A stretch of 62,266 nucleotides of DNA, from assembly GCA_030267965.1 (NCBI GenBank), contig BRYA01000179.1:7067-69332 (forward strand), in the 5' to 3' direction. This DNA is from Triparma columacea (lineage: Eukaryota; Sar; Bolidophyceae; Parmales; Triparmaceae). Shown here in pieces: positions 43,543 to 53,115 of this stretch (the first letter of the stretch is position 1; each line of letters starts with the position of its first letter). The translations under genes were made by a program, and so were the position numbers. The notes beneath the pieces are model-generated. The model saw only the letters and a list, made by a program, of their open reading frames with translations. It searched no databases and was not told the DNA's origin.

Positions 43543-44454
43543 GTACGGAATGTGGAAGATCTGACGGGCATAGTGAATGACTGAGGGGGGGGGGTAGGGT
43601 GGGGTGGGGGGTTGGGGGTGGGGTCAGGTTCCCAAGCGTAAATAGCAAGGGACCAAATTATACGCGCTCACCAAGCTCGATCTTTGTCATATGCACCGTG
43701 GGGTCCCTTTTGCGTTCACTTTTCTTGGAACCCTTATTGTCCTTCATCTTTCAAGTTGTTGAAAGGGAGTATTGGAAAAAAATGAAGTCGACTTTGATTT
43801 GAAGCAATAAAAGATTGTCTGCAGTTGGACTACGTCGATTAGCCACGATATGAGCAAAAGATTAAAGCGTTTAATCGAGTTTCTGATTCAGTTTCTGAGC
43901 AATAAAATTTTTTTTCGCCCGAGAGTGATTTTTTCTGGTTTCTAAATCCAAAATCTTATGTATCTGAAAATTTATAAATGATTGAATATATATTAGTTGT
44001 TTTTATAAATTATATGATAACCAATATGATATGTTCAATGATATTGTAATAAAATTATTTTATCTTGAAGTACTGATAATATTTTATATATGATGAAAAA
44101 GTATAATATCAATATACATGAAACTTTAGATGTAGTGGAAACAATCGAAAAATTATTTTTGTATCTTATTTTCATTGTGCTATTTGATTGTATCATGGGT
44201 ACATTCTTAATATTTTTGATTGCATAATCATAATGTATGATTAGCCAATTCAAAAATGTTCTAATCACCTTCAAATCGAAGAGAGTCAGTTGAAAGAGTC
44301 TCCGGCTCTGCGCGTGCGACTGCAACACTCGATAAAATCACTCCGAACATAGAATACCTGCCCTGAACCTTGAATCTCCACAGTGATTCGCTCTTTCAAT
44401 TTTTGGCAGCAGGGCATCGTCAACAGAACATTGATCAAACTCAAACCGCTACAA
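43543..44454. other. Divergent intergenic region with an AT-rich island (43860-44280)
   Basis: The first 300 bp and the last 170 bp have normal composition. Between about 43860 and 44280 the DNA is extremely A+T-rich, with runs such as aaaattttttttcg and tatattagttgtttttat. There is no long frame with sense; a 97-codon minus frame (44035-44328) is Ile/Tyr/Asn/Lys-rich, as expected from composition. Confidence 0.7.
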
Positions 44455-45566
44455 ATGATCGTCCGTCCGCATCCCTCTTTCTTTGAGAAGACGTTCGCGA
44501 TCCATGGAAGTATTTTGGTAGCGATCTTACCCAAGGTGTTGTTTGCTTGCCTCACTGGCTTGGTCGCCTCCCTTGTTCACGCCCAGCAATCAATGGAGGA
44601 CACATACTTTACGTTCACACCTTTTACTGCATTGGGAGTAGCGATCTCCCTTTTCCTTGGCTTTCGCAATAACGCTTGCTACGAGCGGTGGTGGGAGGGG
44701 AGGAAACAATGGGGTTTGCAAGTAGTATGCACGAGGAACCTTGCTCGCACCTGTCTTACATTTCTTGGCAGTGGGGTCGACATAGGGGGTGTGAGTGTCA
44801 GTTCCAAAGACGGCACCCTCCCCCCTCCCTATGGCACCCCTGACCCACCTCGTTCTGCTCATATAATCTCGTCACTTGGTGTCTGCCACTCTCACCTCCT
44901 TCGGGGCCAGCTTCGCGGAATTTGGCTCTCGGATCATCCCAAGCCACCAGACCCCTCATACCCCGCGGATGCGGTAGTTGAGGCATTGAAGAGCGCCCCA
45001 GAGGAAAGCCGGGAGGCGCTTGCACGTGCCAAGAACCCCGCAGATGCAGCGTTACGCTTAGCGGCATCACAAGTACATGTACATTTGGCGGCGAAAGACA
45101 TTGACACCATAGCTGCGTCAGCAATCCTGAAAGACCTCAATGACCTCTCCTACGTGCAGGGGGCGTGCGAGCGTCTCGCTACAGGTAAGTGCGATGATAC
45201 GAGATATAAGCTACGAGAGACGGGACAAAGCATAAATTAGGTTTTCTCACTCAATTTATGACAGCGCTCGTCCCCTTTCCCTACTCGTTGCTCGTTCACC
45301 GGACCATAATATTCTACATTACCCTTGCACCCTTCGCGATGGCGGGAGAAATGGGGCATTACACGGCGCTCTTCAACTCTATTGTGGCGTATACATTTTT
45401 CGGGTTGGATGAAGTCGCACGCCAGATGGAGCAGCCATTTGGGGACGAACCACTTTGCCTATCGATGTGTGCTATGTGTCGAACGATCGAGACAAGCGTG
45501 AAAGAGGCGTTTGGAGAGGAACCACCGCCGCCCCTCACACCGAACAAAAATCACTGTTTGATGTGA
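44455..45566 (+). CDS. Bestrophin-like anion channel (UPF0187/YneE type)
   Basis: Exons 44455-45184 and 45265-45566 join in phase 1 to 343 residues. The start MIVRPHPSFFEKTFAIHGSI and FTALGVAISLFLGFRNNACY then ERWWEGRKQWG match the bacterial-type bestrophin family. The second exon gives PFPYSLLVHRTIIFYITLAP, then AYTFFGLDEVARQMEQPFGD, again diagnostic. Four membrane helices are visible. Channels of this type carry chloride or bicarbonate; plastid forms work in thylakoid ion balance. No presequence is obvious, so the membrane is unknown. Residues 100-150 (GVSVSSKDGTLPPPYGTPDP) look like a lineage insertion. Upstream frame to 44383 lacks an ATG. Confidence 0.88.
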
Positions 45567-45616
45567 GATGTGAATCCACTTCCTAATTTCAAAGTCTAAT
45601 TTTACGTTGGTTCAAA

Positions 45617-46324
45617 TTACACACATTTATCCACCAGAGCATCACTCTCCGTGCAAAGCCGGCACATGCAGTGGAACCCGAAATGCTTCATCAGGTACTC
45701 CCTCCTGTCCTTGGTGCTTGCCTCAGAGCTCTGCCCCCACGCCCCCCCGTTGTACGTGGTGTACATCTCTTCTCCGGCCTGTATATCGACTACGGCGTAG
45801 AGGAGAAGTTCCTGGAGGTCGGGCCTCCACTGGTGCCGGATGTTGGGACGGCAGGAGTGGTTGCAGCGGCAGAAGGTGGGAAAGACTGCGCCGTCCAGGT
45901 GGTCACGACCGGACAAGCGGACGGCGTTAGATTGAAAGATGCCGTAGGTGGAGTTGGCTGCCGTTGTCAACACTGTGTTGCACAGTGACATGAACAACTC
46001 CTTCCCATCTGCGGGTAGCTTTTCGAATTCTTTTGCTATAAAATCCACGTGCAGAGCAATAGCATCACCCTCAGAGGCTGCAGCGTGTCCATTGGGACAG
46101 CGTATCAACGCCTTTTCCCTGTGGATCTCTGTCCCCTGCAGAATCAAAGTCTTGGCATGAAGTCCAAGTCCCCCTGATATCTCATTCGAGACACGACATG
46201 TAAATACGGGGGTTGATGGTAGACGTTGATCTGGAAGAGGAGTAGAGACAGGAATAGATACAGGCGGGTGGGATTCACCCCCTTCATCGCTGGAGGTGTC
46301 CCCGAAAAGTTCCCAACCAGACAT
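45617..46324 (-). CDS. SET-domain protein (SMYD-like)
   Basis: A single-exon frame of 235 residues. SET motifs appear in order: GLGLHAKTLILQGTEI at the start, FPTFCRCNHSCRPNIRHQWR (NHSC cofactor site), then VVDIQAGEEMYTTYNGG, with the catalytic Tyr in TTY. Post-SET-like RREYLMKHFGFHCMCRLC supplies Cys for zinc. It should methylate a protein lysine; the substrate is unknown. No MYND finger or other domain is attached, and the protein is short. Its end and that of the bestrophin gene converge, 50 bp apart. Confidence 0.88.
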   Translation of the reverse strand: MSGWELFGDTSSDEGGESHPPVSIPVSTPLPDQRLPSTPVFTCRVSNEISGGLGLHAKTLILQGTEIHREKALIRCPNGHAAASEGDAIALHVDFIAKEFEKLPADGKELFMSLCNTVLTTAANSTYGIFQSNAVRLSGRDHLDGAVFPTFCRCNHSCRPNIRHQWRPDLQELLLYAVVDIQAGEEMYTTYNGGAWGQSSEASTKDRREYLMKHFGFHCMCRLCTESDALVDKCV

Positions 46325-46546
46325 GTGGGTCGGTCTGCACGCTGTTATTTTGCTTTGGGGTGCACGTTGGTTGGCAGATCTTGCACACTTCCCTCACTTT
46401 GGTTAAGACGTATGTATGTTCTATTTTATTGCGTAGAACGTTTGATTTGGAAGGAAAAATGCTTGGTTCTTGTCCAGCCAGATCTTGGGCAAAAATGGAG
46501 CAATTACTGTAATTCTATTTCAACAATTTCGTCCTTAGAACAGGTC

Positions 46547-49500
46547 TTATGCGTCTTTGACATAGTTAGCCGGTAATATTCCCGACTTTCCACCCTTGGC
46601 CTTTCCGCTGTACCACCCATCATCCTCAGAATAAACCATCAATATATCGCCCTCCTTGAATTCGAGTTCTTCCTCGTCTTGGGGTTCGTAGTCGTAGAGC
46701 GCCACAACCTTCCTAGGGAACAAAGGCTTCTCCTTCTCCTTCTCCTTCTCCTTCTTCTTCTCCTTCTCCTTCTCCTTCACCTTCTCCTTCACCTTCTCCT
46801 TCACCTTCTCCTTGCTCCCCCTCCTACTCCCCCCAACCTTCACATTATCCTTGCTTCCCCTCCTGCTCCCCCTCCCACCCCCGCCGCCGCTGTCGTCTTT
46901 CTTCTCCTCTACGACCTCTCCCCCCCTGGTTTCGTCCTCCTTCCCACCCCGCCCACGCCCACCCTTTGCTGCTGCCATAATTTTCCCCTGCTTCTTTTTC
47001 TTACTTTCCTCCCTGGCCTTTTTTACGTCAACCTTCACCTCCGTCACCTCATCCACCCTGGACATACTGGAGGAGGCGGCCACTGCGTTCTGGTAGGTCG
47101 TGGTCCTCCTCTGCCTGCTCTTGTTGGCGGTGCTCCTGGGTGTCCTAACCGCCGTGGGCCTCCTCGGGTTGACGCCGTCGACCCAGTTCACACGATCGCC
47201 ATGGCTATCAATATGCTTCCATTGGATGATGGTGCAATCCGGCCCCCCTATGCTGACCACCGTGCCGTCATTTGCACTGAATTTGGCGTCCTTGCAGTGC
47301 ATGGCGTGGCCATGGTACTCTCGGACCTTATCTCCAGGCAAGCTTGGCCACCTCAACAGCCTCACCCTAGCGTAGTCGTCAGCGACCAACAGTACCTCCC
47401 CCCTGTTGCTCCTCATCACCCCTCTGACCGGATCGCTGCTCTCCTTGGTGTCCGTCGGCCAGATGCCCTGGACAGGCCATCCGTAGATGCTGGTCCAGGA
47501 GTGCCAGTTCATGTCCCTCAGCAAGAAGGGATGGGCGAACTGACAGGGCTTGAAGGAGGAGTCCTTCTTCTCATTCTTCATCTGCCTGATTTGCCAGTAC
47601 AGCAACTCGGCGTCCCCACCAGTGCTCATGAGGAAGATATTGTCCCAGCTCCAGTCAAGGTTGGTGACGGTGGCCGTGTGCCCCCTCATGACGCTCACCA
47701 ACTTGTAGTCGCTCTCGTTGTTGCTGGCGTTGGAGATGGTATAGATGTAGATGTTGCTATCCCTCAATGCTATAGCAAGGTTTGCACCATCCGGCGAGTA
47801 CTTCAAATCCATAATCTCGTCCTTCAGTTGTCCCGAGCCCCTACCCTCCCTCCTCCTCAGGCCATGGCTAGGGAGGACTGACTCGCCACCGACGCCAACG
47901 CCACCAAACTTAGTCTGTTCCTTGTCGCCAACATTGCTCGCCTTCCTGGAGAGGCCGGCGCCCCTCCCTCCACCCTTCCTCCCCCCACCCCTGTCGTCGG
48001 AGATATCAGCGTGCTTGTCGGTTGTGGCGACGTCGGCGTCCTCGAGCTTGATGGGAGCGACATGCTTCTGGAAGTTCTTCCTCAACTTGAAGCTGAAGTT
48101 TCCCTCATCCTCCACCCTCAAGATAACGAACTCAAAGGTCGTCAGGCCCACCGCAACGAAAGATCCGCTGGGGTGGAAGCACACCGAAGTAGCGGGGGCT
48201 GACAACCTGGCTTGCGATGCGCATGTGTTCCCGTCACCTAGCCACAAGTTCACACTCCTGTCCTTCCCGACGGTTACGAAGAGGTTCTTCGTGGGGTGCA
48301 TCGCAATCCCGGAGAGGGCACCAAAGTGAGAGGAAACGAGCTCCGTGACGTGTCCAAGGGACTTGTCAGCTGTGTCGAACTTCACCTCCAAGATGCTATT
48401 TGTTGACGTGCCCACGACCATCTTCGACCCCGACCTAGGCCAACAGATGGAGCGCCCGGCAGCGCCGTGGTGAAGTATTTCTCCGAGGTTCAAACCATAC
48501 TCGTCGCCGGTATCCTCCAAGCCACCAGAAGTCGCAACCCCCCACTCCCTCTCGTGCTTCCCGACGTTGACATCCCAGACCTTCATCTTGCCGTCCCCGC
48601 CACTAGTGACGAGCTGCTTCCTCTTCTTGTTGAAGGCAACCATGCAGGTGCCCCCCCTGTGTGCCAGGGGACCGGTGTAATACATGGCCTCCAACTTCTT
48701 TTTTAGGTCGGAATTGTGACTCTGCAACCTCAACTTGGTCGTCAGCCTGTCAATCTCCTCGCGCTCCTTTCTCGCAAGAATGTACTTGTTGCCACTAGAT
48801 ACGCTGTGCGGAATGATACCAACAATTCCGGCAAAGCTGTCCCACAACCTCTTCATGACGACGCTGCCGCTGCCGCTTCCCTCCTTCCCATCCTCCATGG
48901 CCCACCAAGGCTTGGGGGCCTTCTGCCCAGAGCCATACCTAAGTTTGACCTCGGGCTGCTTGAAGACAAATATATCACCGTCACTTGTTCCGGCCACCAC
49001 CCTGCTGTGAGACCTTTCCGTGGTGCCCTTCATCCTCTGGAGCTGCCCCGACTCTGAGTCAAAAATGGAGAGTTCCTTGCTATCGTCTATGAAGTCGAAG
49101 CACATGATGTCCTGCACTGTCGTTCTCTGAGCATAATTGACGCTGTTGCCCTCCAGGTACCAGCGCATCTCACCCGAGTCCTCGTCCTGGGACCTGAGAA
49201 GCACCCAGAACTTTATGTGCCTGACCCCGCAAGACGTGAGTGTGTAGATGGCATCGTCCTCGTTTGGTGCCTGTCCGGGAAGTGGCGGGTTGTCTGGTAT
49301 GCCATAGGCCTGGTAAGGGTTAAAGCGCATGTCAAAGACCTGGTGACTTCCGCAAGAGTGAGATGTCAGGGCAACCCCAGCCTTCCAGTCCCAGACAACC
49401 GCGGTGTTGGAGGTGTCGCTCCCCACGCTCACAAGGAGCTTCCCGTCATGGGTAAAGTCGAGGCTCCCCACTCGATTGTCGTGACCATTCAACGTACTAA

Positions 49501-50865
49501 GGTGACTTTCGTCGCTCAGAAAATTGGTCCCCGGCAACTTCTTCGTCGAATCCCAAACAAACACCGGTGGGAACCTGCGGCGAGCGAAGCGAGTCGCAGA
49601 GAGGGTTGCGACATTGGTTGCAATGGTGGGTCAGAATTGTCTCATGGAGATGGTGAGGGGAGGATGAGATTTGGGTCTCTTACCTGCCACCCTGACTACT
49701 CGCAACGAACTTGCCGTTAGGGTGAACGGTCAAGCAGCTGACTTCGTCCGAGTGCCCCTTGAAAAAAATCTGTGTGTGCTTCTCCTGGTTGTACATGATG
49801 ATGAGGGCGGCAGAGGGGTACACGATCTCCCCAGTGTTGAGGTAAAATGTGTTATTGCGCTGGCTTGGGAAGAGCCCGTTGTTGTGGTAGCCGTGAACGA
49901 AGTCGATCTCCAACTTGGTGTCAGGGGCCGGGGCGACGGGAGGCTTATCCAAGGGGTTATTTGCGAAACCCTTGGACATGGCCTTTGCAGCCATCTCAGC
50001 GGCAGGGGCGTACACAACTGATCGGCACTGGGGATACTTGACCTGGCTCATGGCCTGGGCCTCCCTCTGTTTTTCTACATCTAAGCTTCCCTTGCCAACG
50101 TTCGCGCACCTGGGGGCGTTGAATTCAGTCAGCTTCTGGTTGCTCTTTTTCTTGGCGACCTCAACCCCTCCAAAGTTGTGCTCAACGACCTTTCCGACAA
50201 TCCTCCCCCTGGGCTTCATTTCGATGGAAAGTTTCTCCTCCTGGGCAGCTGGGGACAGCTTCGTGGTCCTGGGGGGGCGGGGGGGGGAAGGTTATGTAAG
50301 TAAGTGGGGGGTGGGGGGGAGGAATGGTATAGATGGAATTCCTCACCTCCTCCTCTTGCCCTTATTACCGCCCTTCTTTTTAGACTTCTCTACCCTTAGT
50401 TCTGCGAGCTCGTCATCAGCCTCAGTGTTCGCGTTCTTCCCTTCGTTTTGCTCAGAGCTCTTTTTCCGGGCCTCCTCCTTGGCCTTCTTCAGTTTCATCC
50501 TCATTACCCTTGCCTCAGCCTTCTCCTCAGCTACAAGATCGCCCTGCACTTCCTGCAGAGCCTCCATCTCCTTTATCATCTCCTCCATTTGGCTTGACAT
50601 TTGACTCAAGAGGTTGTCGTGAGCCTCCAACTTGACCGCTACCTGTTTTTCAACAATAGACGTAATCTGGGGGGGAGGGGGGTAATGACGAAGGAAATGA
50701 AGGGAGGGAGGAGTTAACAAGATGTGTGGGTGTAGCGAACATCCTCCATAAGCACCACAGCACATCCACCCCCGACAGTTAGGGGGGGGGGGGGGGACAG
50801 TTTTCAGCCCTCCTTGTCATGCGCAGCCTTACCTGACCGGTCTCATCACCATCAATACCCGACAT
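46547..50865 (-). CDS. EML-type microtubule-associated WD40 protein with C-terminal SH3 domain
   Basis: Five exons (50865-50833, 50666-50347, 50268-49684, 49574-46547 with exon 1 MSGIDGDETGQ) join in phase to about 1321 residues. Residues 12-60 form a coiled coil (KQVAVKLEAHDNLLSQMSSQ), as in EML trimerisation domains. The HELP/ELP core follows: LEIDFVHGYHNNGLFPSQ, then NTGEIVYPSAALIIMYNQEK and FFKGHSDEVSCLTVHPNGKF. Twelve or so WD repeats make the tandem propeller (about 290-1130). A Lys/Arg/Gly-rich segment and Lys/Glu repeat (46738-46815) lead to a C-terminal SH3 domain: KVVALYDYEPQDEEELEFKE, then GDILMVYSEDDGWYSGKA and GILPANYVKDA. EMLs bind and stabilise microtubules, including axonemes. 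The SH3 domain is not part of the usual EML layout. Confidence 0.93.
46738..46815 (-). repeat. 6-12-bp tandem repeat coding Lys/Glu (KEKVKEKEK)
   Basis: Units of ttctccttct/ttcacc on the plus strand code an uninterrupted Lys/Glu/Val helix of the EML protein, between the basic linker and SH3. Confidence 0.9.
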
Positions 50866-51327
50866 GGCTGCGTGGAGGTCGGCTCGTACTTATTTTCGCT
50901 TTGTGAAGCAAAAGCAAGAGTTATGCCGAGGTTTGATAAAACTGCCAATCGACTTTTTACTGCCTGTTTACTGCCTGCAAGGAATGTGTGTGTTATATAT
51001 TGGGCAAAACATTGGGGGGGGGGGAAGTAAATTTGAGTTTCACAATAAATCAGGCAGACACGCAGCGTCGGGGCTTGATTGGTTAGCTCGCACCGTCGTT
51101 CAAATTCCACTCTTGATCTTTTTTCAGTTGCCAATAGTTGGGAATTTGAGCTTCTGGGATGACGTTCGTTGCACATGTTAAGGCTAATTCAGGGTATATT
51201 TAGGGGTAAAGATTGTTATGATATAAGTATTTTACGTAAAACGGGGGGGGTACACTCCAGAATTTCGCCTCCTCTGCCCCTCTTTCCAGCCAAAAAAATT
51301 AACGAATACAAAATTGGAAAAGTCAAG
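50866..51327. other. Divergent promoter region between the EML and coiled-coil genes
   Basis: The 460 bp separate two head-to-head genes. G/C homopolymers (about 51014-51024, 51243-51250) occur. No ORF is supported. A shared promoter could co-regulate the two genes, but I see no motif to name. Confidence 0.5.
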
Positions 51328-52907
51328 ATGCCCACCATTACCGACAAAGAGAACAGCTTCAGGCCGGTGAGTGCACTTCCCGTAAGGCAACATCTAGATT
51401 CCTTACATAATCATTACGATATCCCTCTATGGGAGGAAAACACAATCTACCCCTCACCCCGACCCCCCACCCCCTGCCTCCAAAGACCTCTTCCCTTTTC
51501 TCTCCTGGGTACGCGGACAAGCTGGCTAAAAAGGCTGGGAATATACCGTTAGAGAGGAAGAAGGGACTGAAGGAGACGACGCCCTCAAAACTGAACATAA
51601 GGAACAACAGGTCTAATGTGAGCGAATACTTCCTTGCAGAGGCAAAGTCCGACGCCACGACCGCTCCGTCGTTCGGAGCCTTCGGTTCTCTGCTGATGGA
51701 TGCCGCGAAGGACGCGCAGGACGACCGCGATAGTATCCACGCCCGTCGCGTGGAGCGCCGGGAGATGGTGGCAGCAGAGAAGCAGAGGAGGGAGGAGGAG
51801 GAGGAGGGGAAGAAAACCGCCGAGAGGCTAGAGGAGGAAGAAAACGACAAGCTCCTTGCTACGAGGCTGCTCCAGGAGGAGAGGGCTTACCAGCTGCTCG
51901 AGGAGGAGAACAGGAGGGCACAGGAGAAGAGGGACGAGGATCTTGCAATGGCCCACCAGGAAGAGGTGAAAAGAGATATCATGGAGGAGGAGAAGAAAAT
52001 GGAGGAAAAGGACGTCGAGCTCGCGAAACGGTGCATGAGGGAGGAGAAGGACGCTATCCTTGCCGAGAGGATTGCCGCAGCCGAGGAGATGGCCCAGGCT
52101 GCCCAGGAGAAGATTGAGAAGCAGGACTTTGCCAAGGCCATGGAGATCCAGCGCGGCCTGGAGAGCGAGCACGCCAAGGAGTGCGAGGCGAAGGAGAGCT
52201 ACGACAAGAGGGTGGCGAAGAGCTACGTGATGAAGGACCAGAGGCTGGCCCACAGGGAGGCCCGTAACCAGACCTGGTTGGACACCATTGCAGCTCAGTA
52301 CTTCACGGTCTACGGGGAAGGCGGCGAGCTGAGCATTCTGGACGGAGACGAGGACAAGATGAGCGAGGAGGAGTTCAAGCTCTGCCACGATTTCGCCGCC
52401 TGGCAGGACGCCCAGATGGAGATCCACGACGTCATGGGCGGGATATGCGTGTCCGCGCGCCTCCCTCGGCTGTCCGAGGTTGATTTTGAGGTCCACCCCT
52501 CTGGTAAGGAGGTCGAGCTGATGTGCACCAGCGAGGACAAGGCTGGTCACGAGACCAGGCTCGTTCACAAGAACATTGAGCTCTACCACGACCTCATGAA
52601 GAGGGTGTACGGCGAGAGGTACGTCGTGCCCCCGCCCTGCGACGTCGAGAAGGTTTCGACGTACTCGATACACCTACAGCTGGACGCTTGCGTAGGCGTC
52701 GGGGTGACGCCCAATGACATTAGCTACGTGTACGAGCAGGGCAGCGGCGTACTGTACCTGTATTTGAACGGGTTGAAACTTAGGGCCGGGGACAAGTCAG
52801 GATTGGAGGAGAAGGATGAGAGAGAAAACGGGGGAGTTAGCAGGGGAAAGAGCAGTCTTTTGAAGAGAATGGTGGACAAGGTGGTGGGGGGGAGGAGGAG
52901 GAGGTAG
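51328..52907 (+). CDS. Coiled-coil protein with possible ubiquitin-binding (MIU-like) helices, CCDC50-like
   Basis: Exons 51328-51366 (MPTITDKENSFRP) and 51486-52907 join in phase 0 to 486 residues. Residues about 95-260 are a continuous Glu/Lys/Arg/Ala helix. Within it, DKLLATRLLQEERAYQLLEE and DFAKAMEIQRGLESEHA match the acidic-Leu-Ala-Leu pattern of MIU/UIM ubiquitin-binding helices, as in CCDC50. The C-terminal 190 residues look globular (WLDTIAAQYFTVYGEGGELS, MHDVMGGICVSAR-like, STYSIHLQLDACVGVGV). The end is basic (GGRRRR). Ubiquitin binding is inferred only from pattern. No catalytic motif is visible. Confidence 0.75.
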
Positions 52908-53115
52908 GGGGGTGGCGACGAGCGAAGGGGGGGCGGCGAGCGAAGCGAGCCGCGGGAATGATGGAGGGGAGTATGGTGGGTGGGGGGTAGAGGGGGGCTG
53001 CGTGTTGACGAACGACAGGGTCTGTGGAAGGTTCTGCCAGTTCAGTTGGGGTTGGCACATTTAAAAAACAAACCAAAAGCACCAAAAAAAAACCAGAAGA
53101 CCATGGTTCAATTTG
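52908..53115. other. Convergent 3' region with GCGAGCGAAGCGAG element
   Basis: This short spacer between convergent stops holds two copies of gcgagcgaa-type sequence (52918-52927, 52936-52951), the second with partial dyad symmetry (ggcgagcgaagcgagccgc). It could form a hairpin in both 3' UTRs. Confidence 0.6.

Noticed and set aside
44035..44328. Minus-strand 97-codon frame in the AT-rich island
   Set aside because: Its Ile/Asn/Lys/Tyr content is what AT-rich DNA gives by chance, and the start is not in a normal context.
46679..47881. Plus-strand frame of 400 codons starting with poly-Leu
   Set aside because: It is antisense to the Lys/Glu tract and WD repeats of the EML gene.
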